Shown here: positions 53,869 to 62,381 of the stretch, one piece after another
Layout of the letters: each line of letters opens with the position of its first letter
Numbering within the stretch: position 1 is the stretch's first letter
Notes under the pieces: model-generated
What the model was told of the DNA's origin: nothing
The model's database searches: none
Seen by the model: the letters and a program-made list of their open reading frames with translations, nothing else
NCBI GenBank assembly: GCA_030765525.1
Contig: JAVCCK010000008.1
Location: 154,942-218,941 of the forward strand
Source of the DNA: Candidatus Lernaella stagnicola
GTDB lineage: Bacteria; Lernaellota; Lernaellaia; Lernaellales; Lernaellaceae
Direction of reading: 5' to 3'
DNA length: 64,000 nt
Position numbers and translations under genes: made by a program

Positions 53869-55044
53869 ATGGAGCAGGTTGACGACCTACAAAAACGCCT
53901 TTCCGGCGATCGCGGCCGCGACGGTCAACACCATATCCTTATCGTAGACGACGAAGAGGAAAATCTCGACCTGTTGGCCGCGAGTTTGCGCCGCGGCAAT
54001 AAAATCTTTAAAGCGAGCACGGCCGAACAAGCTCTCGAGCTGATGCAAACCAAAGAAATCCACTTGGTTATCACCGACCAGAAAATGCCCGGCATGAAAG
54101 GCACGGAGTTATTGGCGATTCTGCAGGAATCGCACCCTTACGTGGGGCGCATTCTGGTGACCGGCTTCGGCGATCTGGAGGTGGCGATCGATGCGATCAA
54201 CCGGGGCAAGGTACATCGCTTCGCCACGAAACCCTGGGACCCGGACGATATCAAGCAGATGGTCATTGAGGAGTTGGAACGCTACGACCTCTTGGTCAGC
54301 CACCGCCGCTTGACCGCTGATTTGATTCAAAAGAACGACGAGTTGCAGCACGCAAACGAGCAACTGGCGCTCCAGAAAGCGGAGATTCAGAATCTGGCCG
54401 ATGAGTATCTCCAACAACGGGAGTTGGCGATCGAAATGAGCGAAAAGTTCGCCCACGCCAACCTCGAACTCATCAACGCGCAGGAAGAGATCAACCAAAA
54501 GAACCTCAAACTTGAAGCGGCTAACAAAAAGCTGGCGCAACTAAGCATCACCGACGGTCTGACGGGTTTCTACAACCACCGGCATATGAACACGGTCCTC
54601 GACAGTGAAATCGGCCGCGCGAAGCGGTATCGTCTTTTTCTCTCGTTGCTGATGGTCGATTTGGACAACTTCAAGGAAATCAACGACACCTACGGACACC
54701 TGTTCGGGGATACGGTACTGCGAACCGCCACCGAGATCATTCGCCGAAATATCCGCGAAACCGACCTGCCCACGCGTTACGGCGGCGACGAGTTTCTCGT
54801 TATCTTGCCGCATACAGGTATTGATCGGGCGTCTTTCTTGGCCAAACGGATACATTTTGACCTGCGAAACTACGTCTTCTATGCGCCCAATGGCAACAAA
54901 GTGAAGCAATCGGTTAGTATCGGCATCGCTTTCTTCCCGCACGCCAAGGCGAAGGATCGCGAGAGCCTGATCGCCTTGGCCGACCAGGCCATGTATGACG
55001 CCAAACAACAAGGACGCGACCGCATTGTGGTCATCTCGCCCTAG
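53869..55044 (+). CDS. Response regulator with GGDEF diguanylate cyclase output
   Basis: 391 residues. A receiver domain (HHILIVDDEEENLDLL; phospho-Asp in VITDQKMPGMKG near residue 69; later TKPWDP) is joined by a coiled coil (about 145-225) to a GGDEF domain (DGLTGFYNHRHM, then RYGGDEFLVILPHT). The signature GGDEF is intact and an RETD I-site lies five residues before it, so c-di-GMP synthesis with product inhibition is expected. The next gene, a histidine kinase 12 bases downstream, is its likely partner. Confidence 0.93.
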   Translation: MEQVDDLQKRLSGDRGRDGQHHILIVDDEEENLDLLAASLRRGNKIFKASTAEQALELMQTKEIHLVITDQKMPGMKGTELLAILQESHPYVGRILVTGFGDLEVAIDAINRGKVHRFATKPWDPDDIKQMVIEELERYDLLVSHRRLTADLIQKNDELQHANEQLALQKAEIQNLADEYLQQRELAIEMSEKFAHANLELINAQEEINQKNLKLEAANKKLAQLSITDGLTGFYNHRHMNTVLDSEIGRAKRYRLFLSLLMVDLDNFKEINDTYGHLFGDTVLRTATEIIRRNIRETDLPTRYGGDEFLVILPHTGIDRASFLAKRIHFDLRNYVFYAPNGNKVKQSVSIGIAFFPHAKAKDRESLIALADQAMYDAKQQGRDRIVVISP

Positions 55045-55056
55045 CGGAATAACGCG

Positions 55057-56697
55057 ATGAGATCCTTCCCGATCACCGGCAAGATTGTTTTGTGGTTCGC
55101 CGCACTGGCCGCGATTTCAGGGCTCCTCGTGTTGGTTTCGTTCGTCGTTGGCGGAAACGTGGACTTCTGGCTGGTCGCCGCCCTGTTTGCCACCTTCCTG
55201 CTGTTTTTTCTCGCGAGCCTCCATTACACGCGGGGCGTTGTACGGCGATGGAACATGGTCGTGCAACGCCTTGAGAGTATCGCGCGGGGCAGGGTGAACG
55301 CGGTCGAGCCGCCGGCGAACCTGGATCCCGAATTGCTGGAATTATGGGACGGCTTGGAACGTGTCGCCGCAGTCATCGATCGCCGGCGCAACGAGTTAGA
55401 AAACATCGTTCGCGATCATCTGGAAAGCGAGATCACCGCCGAAAAGCAACAACTGGAAGCCTTTTTACGCGGCATCGGCGACGGCGTGAGCATCGTCGAT
55501 CCCAACATGAACATCGTTTTCATGAACGATACGATGCGCAAGATTTTCGGCGATCACGTCGGCGACAAATGTTACCGGGTATACGAGAACAAGAAAGAAG
55601 TGTGCCCGGGGTGCCCCGTCAGACAGGCGATGCTCACGGGCGAGGTACACCACAGCCTTCGGCGCGTGTACGACCAACACGGCAACCTCTTGTATTACGA
55701 ATCGACCGGCAGCCCGATCCGCGACCACACGGGGCGGATCATCGCCGGGCTGGAATTGGCGCGTGATGCCACGCAACGCATCAAGTTGGAGCGCAACGTG
55801 GAAATCCGGTCGAGGCAGTTGGCGGCGGCCAATGCCGAATTGCGCCGCGCCAATGAGCAACTCGCCCGCGCCTACGAGGAATTGCAGCAGGCGCAAATCC
55901 ATCGCGCCCACGCGGAAAAAATGGCCTCGCTCGGCGTGCTGGTTTCGGGCGTTGCGCACGAGATCAACAATCCGCTTAATTTTGTCGCCGGATCGCAGAA
56001 ACTGCTGCAGGAAAACGTGGAACGTCTGCGACGCATGTTGGAGGAATTCGAACGCCTCGAACTGGGCGAAGGTAATCGCGAGCGCTTGGACGAACTCAAG
56101 AAAAGTTACGAATACGATTACATTTTGGAAGACTTGAAAACGATCGTTCGCAACATCGGCACCGGCGCGGCACGCATGAAGCAGATCGTTCAAAATCTGC
56201 GGGCGTTTTCGCGGATGGATCGCGGACAGCGCGAGGAATTCAACGTTTGCGAGGGCATCGAGTCGACACTGCAGATCTTGCACCACCAGTATAAGGATCG
56301 CATTACCATCGAACGCGATTACCGCAACGTACCGCCGATCATTTGCACTCCCGGCCAGATCAATCAAGTTTTTATGAATATTTTGCACAACGCGATCCAA
56401 GCCCTCGAAGGCGCGGGAAGAATCGTCATCTCGGTGCGTGCCGTGGGAGACTGGCTGCAAGTTTCCGTCGCCGACGACGGACCCGGCATCGCCGACGACG
56501 ACCTGTTGCACGTGTTCGACCCCTTTTTCACGACGAAAAAAGTCGGCAAGGGCACTGGACTGGGGTTGTCGATTAGTTATGGTATTGTCCAAGACCACGG
56601 AGGACGTCTATGGGTCGAAAGTGAACAGGGAAACGGCTCGACGTTCCATCTGAAATTGCCACTCAACGACGATGCGGGAAGAAACGAGGAAGAGTAA
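55057..56697 (+). CDS. Membrane sensor histidine kinase with PAS domain
   Basis: 546 residues. Two spans at the N-terminus (IVLWFAALAAISGLLVLVSFVV and VAALFATFLLFFLASLHY) are separated by a very short loop. A HAMP-like linker, then a PAS domain (150-255) holding C-x10-C-x2-C (KCYRVYENKKEVCPGCP). The H-box is EKMASLGVLVSGVAHEINNPLNFV near residue 288-311 and ATPase boxes are NILHNAIQALEG, DDGPGIADDDLLHVFDPFFTTK and GKGTGLGLSISYG. All catalytic motifs are intact. It overlaps no gene and directly abuts def. Confidence 0.92.
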   Translation: MRSFPITGKIVLWFAALAAISGLLVLVSFVVGGNVDFWLVAALFATFLLFFLASLHYTRGVVRRWNMVVQRLESIARGRVNAVEPPANLDPELLELWDGLERVAAVIDRRRNELENIVRDHLESEITAEKQQLEAFLRGIGDGVSIVDPNMNIVFMNDTMRKIFGDHVGDKCYRVYENKKEVCPGCPVRQAMLTGEVHHSLRRVYDQHGNLLYYESTGSPIRDHTGRIIAGLELARDATQRIKLERNVEIRSRQLAAANAELRRANEQLARAYEELQQAQIHRAHAEKMASLGVLVSGVAHEINNPLNFVAGSQKLLQENVERLRRMLEEFERLELGEGNRERLDELKKSYEYDYILEDLKTIVRNIGTGAARMKQIVQNLRAFSRMDRGQREEFNVCEGIESTLQILHHQYKDRITIERDYRNVPPIICTPGQINQVFMNILHNAIQALEGAGRIVISVRAVGDWLQVSVADDGPGIADDDLLHVFDPFFTTKKVGKGTGLGLSISYGIVQDHGGRLWVESEQGNGSTFHLKLPLNDDAGRNEEE

Positions 56698-57228
56698 ATG
56701 GCGCTACTGGGCATCCACACCTATCCCGACCCGATTCTGAGGGAGAAAGCGGAATCCATTACCGAATTCAACGAAGACTTGCGTAAATTCGCGCGGGACA
56801 TGGCCGAAACGTTGTACGCCGCGCCCGGCATCGGCCTGGCGGCCAACCAAGTCGGTGTCGCCAAGCAAGTTGCGGTCATCGATGTGCGCGACGACGAAAA
56901 CGAGTCACTCACCGGCCTGTTGACGTTGATCAACCCGAAGATCGTGGAGACCGAGGGCGAGTTCGTGATGGAGGAAGGCTGCCTCTCCCTGCCGGAGGAA
57001 CGCGCCGAGGTCCTGCGGGCGCAACGCGTCGTCGTACAAGCGCAGGATCTGGACGGGGACCTGGTGGAATATGAAGCCGAAGACCTCCTGGCTGTCGTGT
57101 TTCAACACGAAATCGACCACCTTAACGGTACGTTGTTTTTCGATCACATCAGTGCGCTCAAACGGAGCGCAATGAAAAAGCGGCTGAAAAAGCTCAAGCA
57201 ACAGCAGCAGGAAGTCGCCAACGGTTAG
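56698..57228 (+). CDS. def: Peptide deformylase
   Basis: Removes N-formyl groups from nascent proteins. 176 residues. All three motifs are present: GIGLAANQVG near residue 43, EEGCLSLPE near 88 and HEIDHLNG near 132 (zinc His pair and Glu). It abuts the histidine kinase stop (TAAATG) and is followed 3 bases later by fmt. Confidence 0.96.
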   Translation: MALLGIHTYPDPILREKAESITEFNEDLRKFARDMAETLYAAPGIGLAANQVGVAKQVAVIDVRDDENESLTGLLTLINPKIVETEGEFVMEEGCLSLPEERAEVLRAQRVVVQAQDLDGDLVEYEAEDLLAVVFQHEIDHLNGTLFFDHISALKRSAMKKRLKKLKQQQQEVANG

Positions 57229-57231
57229 TCC

Positions 57232-58155
57232 ATGCGATTGATCTTCATGGGAACGCCGCCCTACGCGGCCACGATTCTTCAGTACATGATCGCCGAGGGC
57301 TTGGTACCGACATTGGTCGTCGCTCAGCCGGATCGCCCTGCGGGCCGCAACCGGAAGGTGATGGCCCCGGCCGTGAAACTCGCCGCGCAAGCCGCCGATA
57401 TTCCCGTGTTCCAGCCGGAAAAAATCACCCACGAGGCCCGCGAGCGAATCATCGCGGAAAAGCCCGAAGTCATTATCGTCGCCGCCTACGGCAAAATCCT
57501 GCGTCCGGCGCTGCTGGAAGCCCCGCCGCTGGGCTGCCTGAATGCCCATGCCAGTCTGCTCCCAGTCTACCGTGGCGCCGCGCCGGTCAATTGGGCGATC
57601 GTGAACGGCGAATCGGTGACCGGTGTTTCCATCATGAAAATGGACGAGGGGGTCGACACCGGCCCGGTGCTTGCCCAGCGGTCGGTGCCGATCGCCGCGG
57701 ACGACACTACGGGTAGTCTTCTGGAAAAGCTGGCCGCCGTGGCCGGACCGCTGATCCTGGACACCTTGCGGCAATGGGCCGCGGGGCAAATCGAACCCGT
57801 GCCGCAAAACGACGGCGACTCCAGCTACGCGCCCATGCTCTCCAAAGACGAGGGCCGTATCGATTGGCGCAAGCCGGCAACCGAACTGGTCAATCATTTG
57901 CGCGGCATGTCGCCCTGGCCGGGTGGCTTTACTTTTCTGGACGAGAGGCTCCTCAAAATCCTCACCGCCGAGGCGGTGCCGGGTGAAGGAGCGCCAGGCG
58001 AGATCGTACGGGCGAAAAAGGAACTGCTGGTCGGTACGGGGCTTGGTTTGCTGCGGCTGGATCGACTCCAATTGCAGGGGAAAAAGGCGATGGACGCCGC
58101 GGCTTTTCTAAACGGCGTCAAGCTCGCGGTCGGCGACCGTCTGGGGGATTCCTAG
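57232..58155 (+). CDS. fmt: Methionyl-tRNA formyltransferase
   Basis: Formylates initiator Met-tRNA, the counterpart of deformylase. 307 residues. VVAQPDRPAGRNRKVMAPAVK near residue 30, the catalytic stretch CLNAHASLLPVYRGAAPVNWAI near 103-124 (Asn, His) and SIMKMDEGVDTGPVLAQ with the catalytic Asp. A C-terminal domain follows (AVPGEGAPGEIV). Directly joined to rsmB. Confidence 0.96.
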   Translation: MRLIFMGTPPYAATILQYMIAEGLVPTLVVAQPDRPAGRNRKVMAPAVKLAAQAADIPVFQPEKITHEARERIIAEKPEVIIVAAYGKILRPALLEAPPLGCLNAHASLLPVYRGAAPVNWAIVNGESVTGVSIMKMDEGVDTGPVLAQRSVPIAADDTTGSLLEKLAAVAGPLILDTLRQWAAGQIEPVPQNDGDSSYAPMLSKDEGRIDWRKPATELVNHLRGMSPWPGGFTFLDERLLKILTAEAVPGEGAPGEIVRAKKELLVGTGLGLLRLDRLQLQGKKAMDAAAFLNGVKLAVGDRLGDS

Positions 58156-59487
58156 TTGGCGAACAACGCCCGCGAAATCGCCCTGCGCGTCTTGCGCCGG
58201 GTTCACTTCGACAACGCCTATTCGGACCTGGCGCTATCCAGCGAGTTGAATCAAACCGACCTCCAGGATGCCGATCGAGCCTTGGTCACCGAGTTGACCT
58301 ACGGCGTCCTACGCCATCGCACGTATTTGGACTGGCTGATCAATCAGGCCTCGCACACCACGGCGGACAAGATGGAACTACGGGTGCTCGACGCGCTTCG
58401 CCTCGGCATCTACCAACTGTTTTTTCTTGACCGCGTGCCTGACTACGCAGCGGTGAGCGAGTCGGTTGCGCTCGTACCGCGACGCGCCGCGGGTTTGGTC
58501 AACGCCGTCTTGCGGCGGTTGCAGCGCGACCGCGGCAACCGGCCGAAACCGCGCACGAACGACCCGTTGAGTCGAGCCGAAATTTTGCACTCGCACCCGC
58601 GGTGGATCCTCGACATGTGGGAAAAGCAGTTCGGCGTCGACGAGACATTGGCCTTGGCGCGCGTCAACCAAAACACGCCGCCGGCCGTCTTGCGCGTCAA
58701 TCTGTCGAGCAAGTCCCGCGACGAGGTTATCGAGCAGTTGACCGAAGCGGGCGCGGCCCCGACGCCTTATTCGCCGTGGGGCGTGGTCGTGGAAAAAATC
58801 GGCCCGGCACTCCGGCACCCGCTCTTCGCGATGGGTGTGCTCACCGTGCAAAGCGAAGCCTCGCAACTCGTCGGCGAGTTGACCGGCGCCCAACCGGGCG
58901 AACGCGTGCTCGACGTTTGTGCGGCGCCCGGCGGCAAGGCGACACACGTGGCGGAGTTGGTGGGTCCGGGCGGTCGCGTGCTGGCGTTGGACGTGCGGCC
59001 TAACCGGCTGCGTCTGATCAACAGCAACGTCAAGCGGATGGGAATCGGCAACGTGGCCGCCAAGGTGCGCGATGCCAACGTGCCGTGGAAGAAAGCCGAG
59101 ATCGGGGAGGGTTTCGATCGCGTTCTGGTTGACGCGCCTTGCACGTCGCTCGGCACGTTAGCCAAGCAACCCGAACTCAAATGGCGTCTCGGCCCGACCG
59201 ACCCCTCGCGTCTGGCCGAGGTACAACGCGAAATTCTACTCCACTCCGCCGACGCCGTGCGCCCGGGCGGCACACTGCTGTATTCAGTTTGCACGCTGAC
59301 GCGGGAAGAAACCAGCGGCGTCGTCGATTTCTTCCTGCGCGAACGCGATGATTTCGAGCTGGACGATTTGCGCCGCGACTTCGCTCCGCGGTATGATGTG
59401 TTTCTTCGAGAAGACGGCACCTTTCAGTCTTTACCGTCGCGCACGGGTACCGAGGGAATGTACGCGGCCCGTTTCGTGAGGAGGTGA
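58156..59487 (+). CDS. rsmB: 16S rRNA m5C967 methyltransferase RsmB
   Basis: 443 residues from a TTG at 58156, adjacent to the fmt stop. An N-terminal NusB-like helical domain ([11 protein letters not shown], then [20 protein letters not shown]) precedes the Rossmann methyltransferase: [18 protein letters not shown] (SAM site), [19 protein letters not shown] and [10 protein letters not shown] with the catalytic cysteines. The order def-fmt-rsmB is conserved in many bacteria. Confidence 0.95.
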   Translation: MANNAREIALRVLRRVHFDNAYSDLALSSELNQTDLQDADRALVTELTYGVLRHRTYLDWLINQASHTTADKMELRVLDALRLGIYQLFFLDRVPDYAAVSESVALVPRRAAGLVNAVLRRLQRDRGNRPKPRTNDPLSRAEILHSHPRWILDMWEKQFGVDETLALARVNQNTPPAVLRVNLSSKSRDEVIEQLTEAGAAPTPYSPWGVVVEKIGPALRHPLFAMGVLTVQSEASQLVGELTGAQPGERVLDVCAAPGGKATHVAELVGPGGRVLALDVRPNRLRLINSNVKRMGIGNVAAKVRDANVPWKKAEIGEGFDRVLVDAPCTSLGTLAKQPELKWRLGPTDPSRLAEVQREILLHSADAVRPGGTLLYSVCTLTREETSGVVDFFLRERDDFELDDLRRDFAPRYDVFLREDGTFQSLPSRTGTEGMYAARFVRR

Positions 59488-59488
59488 C

Positions 59489-60151
59489 ATGATCATCGCA
59501 CCGAGCATTTTGTCGGCTGATTTCTCGCGCCTGGCCGAGGAGGTCGCGGCTGTGGAAAAAGCCGGCGCCGATTGGATTCACATCGACGTGATGGATGGCG
59601 CATTCGTGCCCAACATCACGATAGGGCAGCCGGTCGTTCGTGCGGTTCGCGCTGTGACCAAACTGCCGCTCGACGTGCACCTGATGATCGAGAAACCGGG
59701 CCGTTACGTCGAGGAATTCGCCGAATCGGGTGCCGACATCATCACCGTGCACCAAGAGGCCTGCCTGCATCTGCACCGGGTGATTCAGCAGATCAAGGCG
59801 GCGGGCAAGAAGGCGGGCGTCAGTCTCAATCCGGCGACACCGCCCGAGACGCTGACGCACGTACTCGAGGATATCGATCTAGTGCTGATCATGAGCGTTA
59901 ACCCGGGATTCGGCGGCCAGAAGTTCATCCCGCAGACCCTGGATAAGATCAAGCAGATGAGGAAAGAGCTCGACGCCGCCGGGCGTGCCGACGTCATCAT
60001 CGAGGTTGACGGCGGGGTGGGGCCGGGCAACATCGCGCGGATTGCGGCCGCCGGCTGCGGCGCGGTAGTAGCCGGCAACGCCGTATTCTCACAGGAGGAT
60101 TACGCCGCCCCGATCGACGCGATGCGCGAGGCGACGGCGGGCATCGGCTGA
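59489..60151 (+). CDS. rpe: Ribulose-phosphate 3-epimerase
   Basis: Interconverts ribulose 5-phosphate and xylulose 5-phosphate. 220 residues, start one base after rsmB's stop; GAGGAGG just upstream lies in the rsmB end. [53 protein letters not shown] and [10 protein letters not shown] are all present, with the expected metal ligands. Confidence 0.97.
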   Translation: MIIAPSILSADFSRLAEEVAAVEKAGADWIHIDVMDGAFVPNITIGQPVVRAVRAVTKLPLDVHLMIEKPGRYVEEFAESGADIITVHQEACLHLHRVIQQIKAAGKKAGVSLNPATPPETLTHVLEDIDLVLIMSVNPGFGGQKFIPQTLDKIKQMRKELDAAGRADVIIEVDGGVGPGNIARIAAAGCGAVVAGNAVFSQEDYAAPIDAMREATAGIG

Positions 60152-60165
60152 CGATACAAAAATCC

Positions 60166-60194
60166 TTGACAACGTAGTGGAATTCCACTATTCA
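60166..60194 (+). promoter_or_regulatory. tRNA-Pro promoter with a 16-base palindrome in its spacer
   Basis: TTGACA (60166-60171), 17-base spacer and TATTCA (60189-60194). The spacer and -10 contain TAGTGGAATTCCACTA (60175-60190), a perfect palindrome. Confidence 0.65.
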
Positions 60195-60207
60195 ATGTTG
60201 CCCGTTT

Positions 60208-60284
60208 CGGGATGTGGCTCAGCCTGGTAGAGCACACGGTTCGGGACCGTGGGGTCGCTGGTTCAAATCCAGTCATCCCGACCA
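60208..60284 (+). tRNA. tRNA-Pro, anticodon CGG
   Basis: 77 bases. The acceptor stem CGGGATG pairs with CATCCCG, followed by A and an encoded CCA. The anticodon stem CACGG/CCGTG encloses the loop TTCGGGA, giving CGG. The T-arm loop GGTTCAAATCC is present. The 3' end adjoins an integrase gene, so this tRNA is the probable insertion site of the element to its right. Confidence 0.95.
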
Positions 60285-60292
60285 AACCTGAT

Positions 60293-60325
60293 GGCCCGCA
60301 AGTTATTGAACTTGCGGGCCTTTTT
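60293..60325 (+). terminator. Intrinsic terminator after tRNA-Pro
   Basis: GGCCCGCAAG (60293-60302) pairs with CTTGCGGGCC (60311-60320) around an 8-base loop, followed by TTTTT. It ends the tRNA transcript and stands just before the integrase stop. Confidence 0.9.
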
Positions 60326-60326
60326 G

Positions 60327-61595
60327 TTATTCATTCTTGGCAATTTTGAGGCGCGGAGGCTCCGTTGCCACCTCCGTTGCCACTTTCTTGCCAGTCTTAT
60401 CGCAAGATAACCTCTGCTGCCATACCTCAAGCGGCTCCTTCGGCACTACGATGGATTCCAACGCCTCATGGCGGGTTGAAGGGGCGATGTGCGCGTAAAT
60501 CCGAGTCGTGCTGATCTCCGTGTGCCCCAGTTCTTCTTGAACAACGATGAGGTTGCCGGTTTTGGCGACGATGTTGCTCGCGAATGAGTGCCTGATGTCG
60601 TGTCGTCGCAACGCTCGAAGTCCGGCTTTTCTGCACAGCCACTTGAAGACCTTATAGCCGCCGTTGATGTCCAGTTTCGTCCCTGCCGAGTTGTGAAACA
60701 CATACTCACCATCGAGATGTCGGTGGGCCATCAATGCCTCATACACGACCGAATTCATCGTGACGGTACGAGATCGACGACCCTTTGGGCACTTCTCGTT
60801 TCCCTCTCGATCACGAGTACGCCGGATGCGGATGATCTTCGTGGCGAACTGGATGTCCTCCCACTTCAAGCCTGCGAGCTCTCCCATGCGGGCACCTGTG
60901 TGGAACGCCACCATGAAAAAGCAGTACCATTCGGGTCGGTACCGTTCACAGGTCGCAAGAAAAAGCTCGCGTTCCTCGATTGAGTACCAGTCGGGATCGC
61001 GTTTCTCCAACCGGAAAGCCTTCACCTTCGGAATGGCTTTTAGGTAGCCCCATTCCTCGGCGACGTTCAGCATCTTCCGAAGGGTTCCAAGGTGTTTGTT
61101 GATGGAGTTTTCGCTTACAGGTTTTCCCGTTCTTCTTGACCTCTTCTTCTTCGCCTTCGGCGGCCCCGCTTTTACTTTCTTCTTCATGTGGGCCTTGAAT
61201 CCGGCGATCATCTCACCGTCGATAAGACGGATGTCGGTGTCCTTGAAGTACGGAACAAGATGGACTCGCAGATGGCTTTCCTTGTTTCGTTGTTCGCTAC
61301 GACTATTTTCCACGAGCACATAGTTCTTGAAGAACTTTTCGGCAAATCCGCTGAACGTGAAGACCTGCTCCACCTCGGGTTCAGGTACTGGATCGTTGTG
61401 ACCAGGTACGAAACCATTACGGTCAGCTTGTCGTTTCAGTTCAGCTACCTGCATCTCGACCTCTCGTCTTGTCCCGTTTGAAGAAATCCGACGGCGGAAG
61501 CGAATCCTTTCTCCGCTCTGGTTCGTGTACCAAAACCGTCCCTGCCAGCCGCCCCCCTTGAGGCGCATTACTCTTGGTTCTGGCTCTCGTTTCAT
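60327..61595 (-). CDS. Tyrosine recombinase/integrase
   Basis: Integrates or excises the element at tRNA-Pro. About 422 residues from the ATG at 61595 (AAAGGAGGAG just upstream). An AP2-type arm-binding start (WQGRFWYTNQSGERIRFRR) precedes an N-terminal SAM-like core-binding domain and the catalytic domain: Arg in HTGARMGELAGLKWEDI, HDIRHSFASNIVAKTG (H-x-x-R), His in QEELGHTEISTTRIYAHI and the nucleophile Tyr in that last motif. All five catalytic residues appear to be present. Confidence 0.93.
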   Translation of the reverse strand: MKREPEPRVMRLKGGGWQGRFWYTNQSGERIRFRRRISSNGTRREVEMQVAELKRQADRNGFVPGHNDPVPEPEVEQVFTFSGFAEKFFKNYVLVENSRSEQRNKESHLRVHLVPYFKDTDIRLIDGEMIAGFKAHMKKKVKAGPPKAKKKRSRRTGKPVSENSINKHLGTLRKMLNVAEEWGYLKAIPKVKAFRLEKRDPDWYSIEERELFLATCERYRPEWYCFFMVAFHTGARMGELAGLKWEDIQFATKIIRIRRTRDREGNEKCPKGRRSRTVTMNSVVYEALMAHRHLDGEYVFHNSAGTKLDINGGYKVFKWLCRKAGLRALRRHDIRHSFASNIVAKTGNLIVVQEELGHTEISTTRIYAHIAPSTRHEALESIVVPKEPLEVWQQRLSCDKTGKKVATEVATEPPRLKIAKNE

Positions 61596-61830
61596 ATTGC
61601 TCCTCCTTTCCGCGAGAGCCACCAACGCTTCGTTGCCGGTGACACTCTAACACATCCGATAATCGAAACCTCCAGGATCGTCCGTACTTGACGCCTGGAA
61701 GCTGGCCTTTGGCCGACAATCGCTGGACGGTTTTCACGTGAAGTCCGAACATCTCGGCAACCTCATCTGCCGTCAGGAAGCGGTCCTGCGTCGGATCAAA
61801 TGATTTGAGGTTGTTGCGTTCGTCGCTCAC
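61441..61830 (-). CDS. Excisionase-like HTH protein overlapping the integrase gene
   Basis: 129 residues. Residues 18-65 form an excisionase/MerR-type HTH (FLTADEVAEMFGLHVKTVQRLSAKGQLPGVKYGRSWRFRLSDVLE). The last 50 residues are coded in the region where the integrase has already started in the +1 frame (155-base overlap), and look like read-through without a fold. The integrase ribosome site lies inside this gene, so translation may be coupled, or a +1 frameshift may occasionally make a fusion. Confidence 0.7.
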   Translation of the reverse strand: MSDERNNLKSFDPTQDRFLTADEVAEMFGLHVKTVQRLSAKGQLPGVKYGRSWRFRLSDVLECHRQRSVGGSRGKEEQYETRARTKSNAPQGGRLAGTVLVHEPERRKDSLPPSDFFKRDKTRGRDAGS

Positions 61831-61881
61831 GTTCGGCTGTCCTCGCGGTCAATTCGGCTTCTAATTCAACTTACCAGCGAC

Positions 61882-61902
61882 GACGAAATCCCGAATTTCG
61901 TC
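61882..61902. promoter_or_regulatory. Inverted repeat between divergent HTH genes
   Basis: GACGAAAT (61882-61889) and ATTTCGTC (61895-61902) around 5 bases, a perfect 8-base inverted repeat in the 154-base divergent gap. A plausible operator for one of the flanking HTH proteins. Confidence 0.4.
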
Positions 61903-61984
61903 TGCGACGAGGATAGGAAGCACATGCCGAAGATAAGCTATAGGAAGGATGATTCACGCTTGAGATGATCCCAAGGAGGTTCAG

Positions 61985-62242
61985 ATGACGTTGCGGAGAT
62001 TGCAGCCGCCAGAGGTGCTAGTCGATTTGCTCGGCATGAAACGAAACACGATCACTTTCCTTGCGAGAAAGGGTGTGTTGCCGTGCGTAAAGATTGGAAA
62101 ATCTTACAGATTTTCCCTTGTTGACGTAGTGCGGCATCTCGGAATTGAGCATGTGCCCGAAGTGAAAGATGCCATGAGTCGCTACTCAGAGGAAGACTGG
62201 GGTAAAGCTGAAAATGGCGGCAGTGTTGAAGCGAAAAATTAG
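61985..62242 (+). CDS. Small HTH protein (AlpA/Xis-like)
   Basis: 85 residues with a perfect AAGGAGG ribosome site. An excisionase-type HTH (PPEVLVDLLGMKRNTITFLARKGVLPCVKIGKSYRFSLVDVVRHLG) fills most of the protein, like the other HTH gene but without extra tail. Probably a regulator or directionality factor of the element. Divergent from the integrase operon. Confidence 0.7.
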   Translation: MTLRRLQPPEVLVDLLGMKRNTITFLARKGVLPCVKIGKSYRFSLVDVVRHLGIEHVPEVKDAMSRYSEEDWGKAENGGSVEAKN

Positions 62243-62245
62243 TAA

Positions 62246-62284
62246 GAGCGTCGCTCGTACTCGGGATTAGTTCGAGCGACGCTC
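62246..62284. repeat. 12-base inverted repeat downstream of HTH gene
   Basis: GAGCGTCGCTCG and CGAGCGACGCTC pair perfectly around a 15-base loop. No T run follows, so a simple terminator is doubtful. Confidence 0.7.
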
Positions 62285-62305
62285 TCAATTCTGCGATGAG
62301 GCTTT

Positions 62306-62330
62306 GGAGTTCGGCCGTCGGCCGAACTCC
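62306..62330. repeat. 11-base inverted repeat with 3-base loop
   Basis: GGAGTTCGGCC and GGCCGAACTCC pair perfectly around GTC; a strong hairpin on either strand. It stands 52 bases before the replication-protein-like gene and has no T run. Confidence 0.75.
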
Positions 62331-62381
62331 CTATCGTGGATAGTCCGAAGTAGGAAGCCTTGTAGTGCCGTTTTGTGTTGA

